Source: Streptomyces coelicoflavus (GTDB lineage Bacteria > Actinomycetota > Actinomycetes > Streptomycetales > Streptomycetaceae). From it: DNA of 64,000 nt. How positions within the stretch are numbered: position 1 is the stretch's first letter; every line of letters starts with the position of its first letter. Positions 1 to 8,468 of the stretch are shown here, piece after piece. The position numbers and the translations under genes are program-made. The stretch covers positions 62,001-126,000 of the forward strand of contig NZ_BEWB01000008.1 in NCBI RefSeq assembly GCF_003112555.1. The letters run 5' to 3'. Under the pieces are notes generated by a model. That model worked only from the letters and a program-made list of their open reading frames with translations, ran no database searches and was not told where the DNA came from.

Positions 1-301
1 AGGGGCGGCGACCTGTGCCGTGTCGACGGCGTCCTTGCTCACGGGTGGTTCCACTCTCTGGTGCGCTCGGGCGGGGTGCGCCCGAGTCGTCCGTACGTGT
101 GTCTCGGGCCCGCACCACCCAATGACGCGGCACAGACCAAGACGGCACCTTCCCACGACGCTGCGTGGGCATGCGGTGGTTCATGTCACACAGCGTGACT
201 TCTCACAAGATCCACCGACGGTCCGCACAGGTCGGGCAAGAGGCGTGCGACAGGTGCGCGAGAGGTTTCACAGCACTGGTGAGACAGCGATACTGCTGCA
301 C
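1..301. other. Upstream region of the MerR gene, no gene seen
   Basis: No convincing coding sequence lies here; the apparent reading frame running into the MerR gene has no ribosome binding site or family similarity before base 302. The stretch carries TCAC/GTGA half-sites, including a GTCAC-N5-GTGAC inverted repeat at 185-199 and a TCAC-N7-GTGA at 267-281, which could be regulator sites for the gene that follows. Confidence 0.5.
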
Positions 302-1009
302 ATGACGACGACCGACACCGCGGAGCCGACCCTCACGATCGACGAGCTGGCCGCGCGGGCCGGCGTCACGGTCCGCACGGTCCGCTTCTACGGCACCAGA
401 GGACTGCTGCCGCCGCCGGTGCTCGGTCCCCGCCGGGTGGGGCACTACGGCCGGGAGCACCTGGCGCGACTGGCGCTGATCGAGGAATTGCAGCACCAGG
501 GCATGACGCTGGCCGCCATCGAGCGGTATCTCAAGCGGCTGCCGGACGACCTGAGCCCCCACGACCTGGCGCTCCACCGCGCGGTGGTGGCCTCCTGGGC
601 GCCGGAGGCGGTGGAGCGCGTCACCCGCGAGGAGCTGGGCAGGCGGGCGGGGCGGCCGCTCACCGACGAGGAGGTGGAGCGGCTGGGGGCGATGGACGTC
701 GTGGTGCCCGACGGCGACGCCTACCGGGTGGACGTCGGGCTGCTGCGGCTCGGCGTCGAGCTGCTCGACGTGCCCTTCTCCCCCGAGACGGTCCTCGCCG
801 CCCGCACCGCCCTCCTGGAGCACTCCCGCGCCGCCGCGCGCGACCTGTCGCGGCTGCTGCGCGACGCGGTCGCCGAACGGGAGGCTCCGGAGGTGCGGTC
901 CCTGTCCGCCCACATGCACCCGCTGGTGGTGCAGGCGCTGCTCACCACGTTCCAGCGGTCGCTGCGCGAGGAGCTGCGGGAGTGGCTCGACAAGGAGGCC
1001 GGTGAATGA
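302..1009 (+). CDS. MerR family transcriptional regulator
   Basis: A 235-residue regulator with an N-terminal MerR-type winged helix-turn-helix at about residues 10-75 (TIDELAARAGVTVRTVRFY, then a GLLPPP wing). The C-terminal 150 residues are an effector region without the clustered cysteines of metal-sensing MerR proteins, so an organic ligand or stress signal is more likely. The start is the ATG at 302, where family similarity begins; the longer frame reaching base 20 has no such support. It converges on the FadB gene, nine bases apart. MerR proteins usually act on their own or adjacent promoters; a role in controlling the neighbouring fatty acid genes is only a guess. Confidence 0.85.
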   Translation: MTTTDTAEPTLTIDELAARAGVTVRTVRFYGTRGLLPPPVLGPRRVGHYGREHLARLALIEELQHQGMTLAAIERYLKRLPDDLSPHDLALHRAVVASWAPEAVERVTREELGRRAGRPLTDEEVERLGAMDVVVPDGDAYRVDVGLLRLGVELLDVPFSPETVLAARTALLEHSRAAARDLSRLLRDAVAEREAPEVRSLSAHMHPLVVQALLTTFQRSLREELREWLDKEAGE

Positions 1010-1018
1010 TCCGGCGGC

Positions 1019-3199
1019 TCAGCGGCCGTCCGTGAAGACCTCCCCCTTGTCCGCCTTCTCCACCAGCAGGGCGGGCGGCGTGAAGCGCTCGCCGTACCGG
1101 TCGGCCAGTTCGCGGGCGCGCGCCACGAAGCCGGGCAGGCCCCCCTCGTATCCGTTGACGTACTGAAGGACGCCGCCGGTCCAGCCGGGGAAGCCGATGC
1201 CGAAGATCGAGCCGATGTTGGCGTCGGCGACCGAGGTCAGGACGCCCTCCTCCAGGAGCTTGACGGTGTCGAGCGCCTCCGAGAAGAGCATGCGCTCCTG
1301 CATGTCCCGGAACGGGATCTCGTGTCCCGGCTCGGTGAAGTGCTCACGCAGGCCCGGCCAGAGTCCGGCCCGCCTGCCGTCCTCGCCGTACTCGTAGAAG
1401 CCGGCGCCGCCCGAGCGCCCGGGGCGGCCGAACTCGTCGACCATGCGGTCGACGACGGACTCCGCGGGGTGTGCGGTCCAGGTGCCGCCCGCCTCCTCCA
1501 CGGCACGGCGGGTCTCCTCGCGGATCCTGCGCGGGAGGGTGAGGGTCAGCTCGTCCATCAGGGAGAGCACCTTGGCCGGGTAGCCCGCCTGGGCCGCCGC
1601 CTGCTCCACGGACGCGGGCTCGATGCCCTCCCCCACCATGGCGACGCCCTCGTTGATGAAGTGGCCGATGACCCGGGAGGTGAAGAAGCCCCGCGAGTCG
1701 TTGACGACGATCGGCGTCTTCTTGATCTGCCGGACCAGGTCGAAGGCCCGCGCCAGCGTCTCCTCCCCCGTCCGCTCCCCCTTGATGATCTCCACCAGCG
1801 GCATCTTGTCCACGGGCGAGAAGAAGTGCAGCCCGATGAAGTCACCCTGCCGCTCGACGCCCTCGGCCAGCGCGGTGATGGGCAGTGTGGAGGTGTTGGA
1901 GCACAGCAGCGCGTCCGGGGCGACGACGTGCTCGATCTCCTGGAACACCTTGTGCTTGAGCGAGGTGTCCTCGAACACCGCCTCGATCACCGCGTCACAC
2001 CCCGCCAGATCACTCACCTCGGCGGTCGGCGTGATCCGCGCGAGCAGCGCGTCGGCCTTCTCCCGGCTCGTACGGCCCTTCGCCACGGCCTTCGCGCACA
2101 GCTTCTCGGAGTACGCCTTGCCCTTGAGCGCCGACTCCAGCGAGACGTCCTTCAGCACGACGTCGATGCCCGCGCGGGCGCACGCGTAGGCGATGCCCGC
2201 GCCCATCATGCCCGCGCCCAGCACGGCGGCCCTGGTGACCTTGCGGGGCTCGACCCCCTTGGGGCGGTTGGCCCCGGAGTTGACGGCCTGGAGGTCGAAG
2301 AAGAACGCCTGGATCATGTTCTTCGAGGTCTGCCCGGCGGCCAGCTCGACGAAGTAGCGGGCCTCGATGACCTGCGCGGTCTCGAAGTCGACCTGGGAGC
2401 CCTCGACGGCGGCGGCCATGATGTTGCGCGGCGCCGGGTAGGGGGCGCCGTTCGTCTGCTTGCGCAGGTTGGCCGGGAAGGCGGGCAGGTTGGCCGCGAA
2501 CTTCGGGTGGGACGGGGTCCCGCCGGGGATGCGGTACCCGGGCCGGTCCCAGGGCTGGGCGGACTCCGGGTGGGCGTCGATGAAGGCGCGGGCCCTGGCG
2601 AGCATGTCCTCGGGGCTGTCGGCGACCTCGTCGACCAGGCCGTTCTCCTGGGCGCGGCGCGGGTTGTACTGGGTGCCCTGGAGGAGGACCTTCAGCAGGG
2701 CGTCGGTGATGCCGAGCATCCGGACGGTGCGGACGACGCCGCCGCCTCCGGGGAGCAGGCCGAGGGTGACCTCGGGGCAGCCGATCTTGGAGCCGGGCGC
2801 GTCGAGGGCGACGCGGTGGTGGCAGGCGAGCGCGATCTCGTAGCCGCCGCCGAGGGCCGCGCCGTTCATCGCGGCGACGACGGGCTTGCCGAGGGTCTCG
2901 ATGCGGCGCAGGTTCCGCTTGATGGCCATGCCGCCGTCGAAGAGGTCCTGGGCGGTCTCCGGCGTGACGCGGATGAGGTCGCGCAGGTCGCCGCCGGCGA
3001 AGAAGGTCTTCTTGGCGGAGGTGACGATGATGCCGCGGATGGCGTCCTTCTCGGCCTCCAGGCGGTCGGTGACCGCCGCCAGGGAGTCGCGGAACGCCTG
3101 GTTCATGGTGTTCGCGGACTGGTCGGGGTCGTCGAGGACGAGGGTGACGACGCCGGTGTCGTCCTGCTCCCAGCGGATGGTGGTGGGCTCGGTGCTCAT
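1019..3199 (-). CDS. fadB: Multifunctional fatty acid oxidation enzyme: enoyl-CoA hydratase / 3-hydroxyacyl-CoA dehydrogenase
   Basis: A 726-residue FadB/FadJ-type protein performing the hydration and the NAD-dependent dehydrogenation steps of beta-oxidation in the cytoplasm. The crotonase half (about 1-290) has the oxyanion-hole segment NGAALGGGYE (112-121) and the two expected glutamates near 121 and 143. The dehydrogenase half starts near 322 with the NAD-binding motif GAGMMGAG (328-335), followed by HFFSPVDKMPLVEII around 450 and a C-terminal helical domain. Length is normal for the family. It is the last gene of a minus-strand operon, 79 bases downstream of the thiolase that supplies the next reaction. 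The start ATG has GGAG upstream. Confidence 0.93.
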   Translation of the reverse strand: MSTEPTTIRWEQDDTGVVTLVLDDPDQSANTMNQAFRDSLAAVTDRLEAEKDAIRGIIVTSAKKTFFAGGDLRDLIRVTPETAQDLFDGGMAIKRNLRRIETLGKPVVAAMNGAALGGGYEIALACHHRVALDAPGSKIGCPEVTLGLLPGGGGVVRTVRMLGITDALLKVLLQGTQYNPRRAQENGLVDEVADSPEDMLARARAFIDAHPESAQPWDRPGYRIPGGTPSHPKFAANLPAFPANLRKQTNGAPYPAPRNIMAAAVEGSQVDFETAQVIEARYFVELAAGQTSKNMIQAFFFDLQAVNSGANRPKGVEPRKVTRAAVLGAGMMGAGIAYACARAGIDVVLKDVSLESALKGKAYSEKLCAKAVAKGRTSREKADALLARITPTAEVSDLAGCDAVIEAVFEDTSLKHKVFQEIEHVVAPDALLCSNTSTLPITALAEGVERQGDFIGLHFFSPVDKMPLVEIIKGERTGEETLARAFDLVRQIKKTPIVVNDSRGFFTSRVIGHFINEGVAMVGEGIEPASVEQAAAQAGYPAKVLSLMDELTLTLPRRIREETRRAVEEAGGTWTAHPAESVVDRMVDEFGRPGRSGGAGFYEYGEDGRRAGLWPGLREHFTEPGHEIPFRDMQERMLFSEALDTVKLLEEGVLTSVADANIGSIFGIGFPGWTGGVLQYVNGYEGGLPGFVARARELADRYGERFTPPALLVEKADKGEVFTDGR

Positions 3200-3278
3200 G
3201 AGGGTGTGCTCCAGGTGATCCGTCGTGGCCGTCGCGGCGGCCGTGGCCGGCCGTATCCGTCGTGTCCGTCGGGAGGGG

Positions 3279-4493
3279 TCAGATGCGCTCGACGACGGTG
3301 GCGATGCCCATGCCGCCGCCCACGCACAGGGTGGCGAGGCCGTAGCGCTTGTCCTGGCGCTCGAGTTCGTCGACGAGGGTGCCGAGGATCATCGCGCCGG
3401 TGGCGCCGAGCGGGTGACCGAGCGCGATGGCGCCGCCGTTGACGTTGACCTTGTCCAACGACAGGCCCATGTCCTTCGCGAACCGCAGGACGACCGCCGC
3501 GAAGGCCTCGTTGATCTCGACCAGGTCGATGTCGTCGATGGTCAGCCCCGCCTTGGCGAGGGCCTTGCGGGTGGCCGGGGCGGGTCCGGTGAGCATGATG
3601 GTGGGCTCGGAACCGGAGACGGCGGCGGAGACGATCCGGGCGCGCGGGCGCAGGCCGTAGCGGTCGCCGACGTCCTTCGAACCGATGGCGACCAGGGAGG
3701 CGCCGTCGACGATGCCGGAGGAGTTGCCCGCGTGGTGGACGTGGTCGATCTTCTCCACCCAGTGGTACTTCTGAAGCGCCACGGCGTCGAAACCGCCCAG
3801 TTCGCCGATGTCGGCGAAGGAGGGCTTGAGCTTGCCCAGCGAGTCGGCGGTGGTGCCGGGGCGCGGGTGCTCGTCGTGGTCGAGGACGGTGAGACCGGCG
3901 CGGTCCTTCACCGGGACGACGGAGCGCTCGAAGCGGCCCTCCTTCCAGGCGGTCGCCGCGCGCTCCTGCGAGAGGGCCGCGTACTCGTCGACGTCGCGGC
4001 GGGAGAAGCCCTCGATGGTGGCGATCAGGTCGGCGCCGATGCCCTGCGGGACGAAGTTGGTGGCGAGGTTGGTCATCGGGTCGTTGAACCAGGCGCCGCC
4101 GTCCGAGGCCATCGGGACGCGGGACATGGACTCGACGCCGCCCGCGAGGACCAGGTCCTCCCAGCCGGAGCGCACCTTCATGGCGGCCATGTTGACGGCC
4201 TCGAGGCCCGAGGCGCAGAAGCGGTTCTCCTGGACGCCGGCCACCTTGTCCGGCAGTCCGGCGGCGATCGCGGCGATGCGGGCGATGTCCGAGCCCTGGT
4301 CGCCGACGGGGCCGACGACGCCGAGCACGATGTCGTCCACGGCGGCCGGGTCCAGGCCGGGGAACCGGGCGCGGATCTCGTGGATGAGGCCCACGACCAG
4401 GTCGACGGGCTTCGTGCCGTGCAGGGCGCCGTTCGCCTTGCCGCGTCCGCGCGGGGTGCGGATCGCGTCGTACACGTACGCTTCGGTGCTCAC
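3279..4493 (-). CDS. Acetyl-CoA acetyltransferase (thiolase)
   Basis: A 404-residue thiolase that cleaves 3-ketoacyl-CoA with CoA, the last beta-oxidation step. The nucleophilic cysteine is C93 in ENRFCASGLEA; the C-terminal GHPLGATGA and CVGGGMG motifs supply the catalytic His and second Cys. The start is taken as the GTG at 4493, where the conserved N-terminus (STEAYVYDAIRTP) begins; the same frame continues upstream only as an artefact inside the next gene. It lies 11 bases downstream of the CoA transferase and 79 bases upstream of fadB, so the three are probably one transcript encoding an uptake-activation plus beta-oxidation set. Confidence 0.93.
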   Translation of the reverse strand: MSTEAYVYDAIRTPRGRGKANGALHGTKPVDLVVGLIHEIRARFPGLDPAAVDDIVLGVVGPVGDQGSDIARIAAIAAGLPDKVAGVQENRFCASGLEAVNMAAMKVRSGWEDLVLAGGVESMSRVPMASDGGAWFNDPMTNLATNFVPQGIGADLIATIEGFSRRDVDEYAALSQERAATAWKEGRFERSVVPVKDRAGLTVLDHDEHPRPGTTADSLGKLKPSFADIGELGGFDAVALQKYHWVEKIDHVHHAGNSSGIVDGASLVAIGSKDVGDRYGLRPRARIVSAAVSGSEPTIMLTGPAPATRKALAKAGLTIDDIDLVEINEAFAAVVLRFAKDMGLSLDKVNVNGGAIALGHPLGATGAMILGTLVDELERQDKRYGLATLCVGGGMGIATVVERI

Positions 4494-4504
4494 TGGCAGG
4501 CCTT

Positions 4505-5692
4505 TCACTGAGGGTTGTGCACTGCGGGGTTCGGGAGGGACGCCGGGGACGGGCCCGGCTCGCGGGGCAGGTCCCAGTCCCGGGTCACGGACTCGGCGCC
4601 GTCGCCGGGCAGGGCGGGCCCGGTGCGTACGGCGGTGGGGGTCGCGGAGAAGCGGGGTGCGGGGGCCGGCTGGGTGAGGCCGTCGTGGTCGGTGAAGGTG
4701 GAGCGGGCCGCGAGGTGCGGGTGGTGCGGGGCCTCGCGCAGCGACAGGACGGGCGCCGTGCAGGCGTCGGAGTCGGTGAAGACGGCCGTCCACGCGTCGC
4801 GGGTACGGGTCTTGAACCGGGCGGCGACGGCCGCGCGCAGTTCGGGCCAGCGGGACATGTCGTCGCGGGCCGGTGCCAGGTCGGTGAGGCCGAGCAGCCG
4901 CATGAACTCGGCGTAGAACCGCGGCTCCAGGGCTCCGACCGCCATGTGGCGGCCGTCGGCGGTCTCGTAGGTGCCGTAGAAGGGGCAGCCGCCGTCGAGG
5001 AGGTTGGCGCCGCGCCGGTCCTGCCAGCTTCCGGCGGCGAGCATGCCGTGGATCATCGCCGAGAGGTGGGCGGTGCCGTCGACGATCGCGGCGTCCACGA
5101 CCTGCCCGGTGCCATTCGCGCGCGCGTGGTGCAGGGCGGCCAGGATGCCGACGACCAGGTAGAGGGAACCGCCCGCGTAGTCGCCGAGGAGGTTGGCGGG
5201 GACCGCCGGGGGTTCGCCGGGGGCGCCGATCATGCCGAGGGTGCCGGTCAGCGCGATGTACCCGATGTCGTGCCCGGCACGCCGGGCGAGCGGGCCCTCC
5301 TGGCCCCAGCCGGTCATCCGGCCGTAGACGAGGCGCGGGTTGCGGGCGTGGCAGTCCCCGGGGCCGACGCCGAGCCGTTCGGCGACACCGGGGCGGTAGC
5401 CCTCGATCAGGACGTCGGCGCGTTCGGCGAGGTCGAGGACGCGGGCCGGTCCGTCCGGTGCCTTGAGGTCGACGACCACGGAGCGCTTGTTGCGGTTGGT
5501 GACGTCGCGGGCCGGGTCGATGCCGAGGCCAGGTCCGCCGGGGCGGTCGACGCGGACGACGTCGGCGCCCAGGTCGGCCAGGAGCATGGCGGCGAAGGGC
5601 CCGGGGCCGATCCCGGCCAGTTCGACCACGCGCACACCGGAGAGCGGGCCCTCGGCGCCCGGCTCCCGCGTCGTCGTCTTCGCTTCCGGCAT
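4505..5692 (-). CDS. Family III CoA transferase (alpha-methylacyl-CoA racemase-like)
   Basis: A 395-residue CaiB/BaiF-fold protein. The N-terminal LSGVRVVELAGIGPGPFAAM and the GHDIGY motif at 140-145, whose His is typical of the alpha-methylacyl-CoA racemase branch, place it near racemases, which epimerise 2-methylacyl-CoA so that branched chains can enter beta-oxidation. This fits its position at the head of the thiolase-fadB operon and the abundance of methyl-branched fatty acids in Streptomyces. CoA transfer between acids is the alternative. The ATG at 5692 has a GGGGG tract about seven bases upstream and is preferred to the TTG 12 codons earlier. Confidence 0.85.
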   Translation of the reverse strand: MPEAKTTTREPGAEGPLSGVRVVELAGIGPGPFAAMLLADLGADVVRVDRPGGPGLGIDPARDVTNRNKRSVVVDLKAPDGPARVLDLAERADVLIEGYRPGVAERLGVGPGDCHARNPRLVYGRMTGWGQEGPLARRAGHDIGYIALTGTLGMIGAPGEPPAVPANLLGDYAGGSLYLVVGILAALHHARANGTGQVVDAAIVDGTAHLSAMIHGMLAAGSWQDRRGANLLDGGCPFYGTYETADGRHMAVGALEPRFYAEFMRLLGLTDLAPARDDMSRWPELRAAVAARFKTRTRDAWTAVFTDSDACTAPVLSLREAPHHPHLAARSTFTDHDGLTQPAPAPRFSATPTAVRTGPALPGDGAESVTRDWDLPREPGPSPASLPNPAVHNPQ

Positions 5693-5727
5693 CCGGCCCC
5701 CAGCTCTGTGACACAACCGATGTAACA

Positions 5728-5756
5728 CCAGTGATGCTAAGAACGTGTTCCACTGG
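5728..5756. promoter_or_regulatory. Inverted repeat in the divergent CoA-transferase / enoyl-reductase intergenic region
   Basis: CCAGTG (5728-5733) and CACTGG (5751-5756) form an inverted repeat with a 17-base spacer that includes GAACGTGTTC. It lies between two divergent lipid-metabolism genes, so it could be the operator for both. This is inference from position and symmetry only. Confidence 0.3.
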
Positions 5757-5899
5757 GCACAAGACCCGGGCGAGCAAGCGCTTAGCCCATTTTGGTGCAG
5801 GCTCCTCGCCGGGCCGCGCGATCCTCACGCTAGCCTCAGCCACCGGCAACGGCGCGTGCTGCGGACCCAGAGGTTGCCGACGGGTGACGGAGGTATGTC

Positions 5900-7087
5900 A
5901 TGAGCAGGCTGAAGACGGCCGGCCGGCCGTACGACCTCGTGCTGTTCGGGGCGACGGGGTTCGTCGGCGAACTGACGGCGGAGTACCTGGCCGCGCACGC
6001 GCCGGACGGACTGCGCTGGGCGATCGCCGGACGCAGCGAGGAGAAGCTGCGCCGCCTGCGCGACCGGCTGACCGGCGCGGCCCCCGCCCCGAAGGTCGGC
6101 ATGCTGGTCGCGGACGTGTCCGACCCCGGATCCCTGCGCGAACTCGCCGGGCACGCGCGCGTGGTGGCCACGACGGTCGGCCCCTACGTCCGCTACGGCG
6201 ACGCGCTGGTCGCCGCCTGCGCGGACGCGGGCACGGACTACCTCGACCTCACCGGGGAGCCCGAGTTCGTGGACCTGACGTACGTCCGCCACGACGCCCG
6301 CGCGCGGGAGACCGGCGCCCGGCTGGTGCACGCCTGCGGTTTCGACTCCGTCCCGCACGATCTCGGCGTGTACTTCACCGTGCGGCAGCTGCCCGAGGGC
6401 GTGCCGCTGAGCGTGGACGGCTTCGTGACCGTCAGCGCCACGTTCTCGGGCGGGACGTTCGCCTCGGCGCTGGGCCAGTTCGCGCGCGGCCGCGCGCTGC
6501 GGGCCGCCGCGGTGGAGCGCCGCCGGCACGAGCCCCGCCTGGTGGGCCGCCGCGTGCTGACGCCGACGGGAGCGCCGCGGTTCGCCGGGGAGGTGGGGGC
6601 GTGGGCGCTGCCGCTGCCGACGGTCGACGCGCAGGTCGTGCGCCGGTCCGCGAAGGCCCTGGACCGCTACGGCCCGGACTTCCGCTACCGCCACTACGCG
6701 GCCGTGCGGCGGCTGCCCGTCGCGGTGGGCGGGGTGGCGGCCGTGGGCGCCCTGGTGGCGGCGGCCCAGGTGCCGCCCGCGCGGCGCCGGCTGTCCGCAC
6801 GGCTCGCGCCGGGCCAGGGGCCGAGCGCCGAGCGGCGGGCGAGGAGCTGGTTCTCGGTCCGCTTCGTGGGCGAGGGCGGCGGCCGGAAGGTGTTCACCGA
6901 GGTCTCGGGCGGCGACCCCGGGTACGACGAGACGGCCAAGATGTTCGCCGAGGCGGCGTTGTGTCTCGCCCTCGACGCCCTTCCGCCGGTGGCGGGGCAG
7001 GTCACGACGGCGGTGGCGATGGGTGACGCGCTGATCGAGCGGCTGCGGGCGGCCGGCATCGGGTTCCGGGTGGCCGCGACCCGCTGA
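5900..7087 (+). CDS. Trans-acting enoyl reductase-like / saccharopine dehydrogenase-family oxidoreductase
   Basis: A 395-residue protein with an N-terminal Rossmann motif GATGFVGELTAEYLA (about 15-29) and the conserved YVRYGDALVAACADAGTDYL segment near 105. This layout is that of the actinobacterial saccharopine-dehydrogenase-like family that includes the mycobacterial trans-acting enoyl reductase of phthiocerol/phenolic glycolipid synthesis. It probably reduces a lipid-linked double bond with NADPH, but the substrate cannot be read from sequence. The ATG at 5900 follows GGAGG by six bases. It is transcribed away from the beta-oxidation operon and may share its control region. Confidence 0.8.
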   Translation: MSRLKTAGRPYDLVLFGATGFVGELTAEYLAAHAPDGLRWAIAGRSEEKLRRLRDRLTGAAPAPKVGMLVADVSDPGSLRELAGHARVVATTVGPYVRYGDALVAACADAGTDYLDLTGEPEFVDLTYVRHDARARETGARLVHACGFDSVPHDLGVYFTVRQLPEGVPLSVDGFVTVSATFSGGTFASALGQFARGRALRAAAVERRRHEPRLVGRRVLTPTGAPRFAGEVGAWALPLPTVDAQVVRRSAKALDRYGPDFRYRHYAAVRRLPVAVGGVAAVGALVAAAQVPPARRRLSARLAPGQGPSAERRARSWFSVRFVGEGGGRKVFTEVSGGDPGYDETAKMFAEAALCLALDALPPVAGQVTTAVAMGDALIERLRAAGIGFRVAATR

Positions 7088-7130
7088 CGGGCCGCCCCGG
7101 GAGGGGCTGCGGCGGTCCGGCGGCCGGGGC

Positions 7131-7277
7131 CTACCCGGACCACCCGGCGATCGTGTAGATCATCCCGCCGATCCAGGCCAGCGCCGCGCCCACCGCCAGC
7201 ACCAGCCCGGCGACCACGGCTCGCTCCACGGGCCGTCCGGGCTCTGTCCGGTGCTGGGGTGCGCGGTGTGTCGTCAT
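7131..7277 (-). CDS. Small single-pass membrane protein, unknown function
   Basis: A 48-residue protein: a charged N-terminus rich in Arg/His, then one hydrophobic segment (about 20-44, VVAGLVLAVGAALAWIGGM) and a short WSG tail. It looks like a one-helix inner-membrane peptide. I do not recognise a family. The ATG at 7277 is the only sensible start. It converges on the enoyl-reductase-like gene and diverges from the small gene at 7446, with an extended dyad between them. Confidence 0.6.
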   Translation of the reverse strand: MTTHRAPQHRTEPGRPVERAVVAGLVLAVGAALAWIGGMIYTIAGWSG

Positions 7278-7325
7278 GCCGCCCACCCTGCCGGGGCCGC
7301 GAACGGCGGCACATCCGTCCGGATA

Positions 7326-7363
7326 CTCAGATCCGCCTGAGCGCTCAGAACGGATGATTTGAG
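7326..7363. promoter_or_regulatory. Nested dyad in a divergent promoter region
   Basis: The perfect 12-base palindrome CTGAGCGCTCAG (7337-7348) is flanked by ATCCG (7331-7335) / CGGAT (7351-7355) and CTCA / TGAG, all nearly co-centred. It sits between two divergent small genes and resembles a LacI/GntR-type operator. The regulator is unknown. Confidence 0.4.
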
Positions 7364-7428
7364 ACTTTCCCGCACTCTCCCCGGTGCGGACGGCACCAAC
7401 GCACCGCCAAGTGCCAACAAGGAGTTCA

Positions 7429-7449
7429 ATGAAACCCTTGAAGGCATGA
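7429..7449 (+). other. Possible six-codon upstream ORF (MKPLKA) coupled to the next gene
   Basis: AAGGAG at 7419-7424 is followed four bases later by ATG, six codons and a TGA that overlaps the next ATG as ATGA (7446-7449). The following gene has no well-spaced ribosome binding site of its own, only GAAGG one base from its ATG. Translation of the mini-ORF followed by re-initiation is therefore plausible. Confidence 0.4.
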
Positions 7450-7640
7450 AGTTCCTTCTCGAAGTCACCATGGACGAGGGCGCGCTCACCGAGGACCCCG
7501 CGGGCGAACTGCAGCGGATCCTGCGGTACTGGGGCGGCAACCTGAAGCACTACGACATGCGGCCCGGCGACGGTTCGCCGATCTACGACTCGGCGTACCG
7601 GGAGGTGGGCCGCTGGACCGTTGAGGATCAGGCCGGTTAG
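7446..7640 (+). CDS. Small conserved-looking protein, unknown function
   Basis: A 64-residue acidic soluble protein beginning MKFLLEVTMDEGAL and ending GRWTVEDQAG. The hydrophobic first strand followed by an acidic helix-like segment suggests a small alpha/beta fold, but I cannot name a family. The start at 7446 is chosen because the N-terminus there looks like a natural strand; a TTG at 7359 in the same frame is possible but has no support. Its stop codon overlaps that of endonuclease V on the other strand (TTAG at 7637-7640), so the two transcripts converge. Confidence 0.6.
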   Translation: MKFLLEVTMDEGALTEDPAGELQRILRYWGGNLKHYDMRPGDGSPIYDSAYREVGRWTVEDQAG

Positions 7641-8329
7641 GTGGCCGCCCGCAGGGCCGCGCGGCACAGTGAGTCGGCCCTGCGGGTGGTCTCCGGCAGC
7701 CGGTAGGCGGGCGCCAGGGCCAGTGTGTGGGCGCAGGCGTTGGAGAGGCTCACCCGGTGCCCGACGGAGACGAAGACCGGCTTCACGCCGTCGCGGGTAC
7801 GCAGCGCACGGCCGACCTCCTCCGCGCCGGCGAGCAACGGGGACGTACTGCCGCGCGGCGCGTCCGGGTCGTCGTGGGTGAAGGTGAAGGGGTTCTTGGC
7901 CACGCCGATCGTGGGCAGGCCGGTGAGCACGCCCAGGTGGCTCGCGAGGCCGAAGCGGCGCGGGTGGGCCAGTCCGTACCCGTCGCACACGACCAGGCCG
8001 GGCGGGCAGGGCAGCGCCTCCAGGGCGGCGCGCACGGTCGGGATCTCCCGGAAGGCCAGCAGACCGGGCACGTAGGGGAAGGAGATCCGCCCCACGGCCG
8101 TGGCCTCGGCGACGACGGCGAGGGTCGCGGCGTCCAGCACGACGGCCGCCGCCGCGACGACGTCCCGTTCGTCGTCGTAGGCGACGTCCACTCCGGTCAC
8201 CCGGCCGGTGCCGGGCGGCGGTCCGGGCTCGTCGAGCACCACGCGTGCGCGCAGTTCGTCCTGAACGGCACGGGCCCGCTCCTCGGTCGTGGGCCAGTCG
8301 GCGGGGATCTGCACGGTCACGGTCGTCAT
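7637..8329 (-). CDS. nfi: Endonuclease V
   Basis: A 230-residue endonuclease V, which nicks DNA one phosphodiester 3' of deaminated bases such as inosine. The metal-binding triad is visible: D48 in GVDVAY, E95 in PYVPGLLAFRE and D116 in VCDGYG, followed by HPRRFGLASHLG. The PYVPGLLAFRE motif that wedges at the lesion is almost identical to the well-studied enzymes. Length is typical. It stands alone, convergent with the small gene before it. A role in repairing deamination damage, relevant in GC-rich DNA, follows from the family. Confidence 0.95.
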   Translation of the reverse strand: MTTVTVQIPADWPTTEERARAVQDELRARVVLDEPGPPPGTGRVTGVDVAYDDERDVVAAAAVVLDAATLAVVAEATAVGRISFPYVPGLLAFREIPTVRAALEALPCPPGLVVCDGYGLAHPRRFGLASHLGVLTGLPTIGVAKNPFTFTHDDPDAPRGSTSPLLAGAEEVGRALRTRDGVKPVFVSVGHRVSLSNACAHTLALAPAYRLPETTRRADSLCRAALRAAT

Positions 8330-8440
8330 GGTGGCCGCAAGCCTACGGGAGCCCGCACCGGGCCCTTCGCCACGACGACGACGCGCGCGCCGGAGCGCTG
8401 CCGGGAGTGGCCGACGCGTCAGGCGCGGCTCACTTTCCCG

Positions 8441-8468
8441 GCGTCACTTGCCCGGCGTCACTTGCCCA
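8441..8468. repeat. 14-bp tandem duplication across a stop codon
   Basis: GCGTCACTTGCCC(G/A) occurs twice head to tail (8441-8454, 8455-8468). The second copy contains the stop codon of the Rho_N-like gene and the first lies just beyond it, so the duplication repeats the C-terminal codons after the stop. Confidence 0.6.

Noticed and set aside
1322..3442. A 706-codon plus-strand open frame
   Set aside because: Shadow of fadB, which has complete crotonase and dehydrogenase motifs on the other strand.
3279..5849. An 856-residue fusion of CoA transferase and thiolase
   Set aside because: The upstream part of this frame is out-of-frame translation of the CoA transferase gene; the thiolase begins at its own GTG at 4493.
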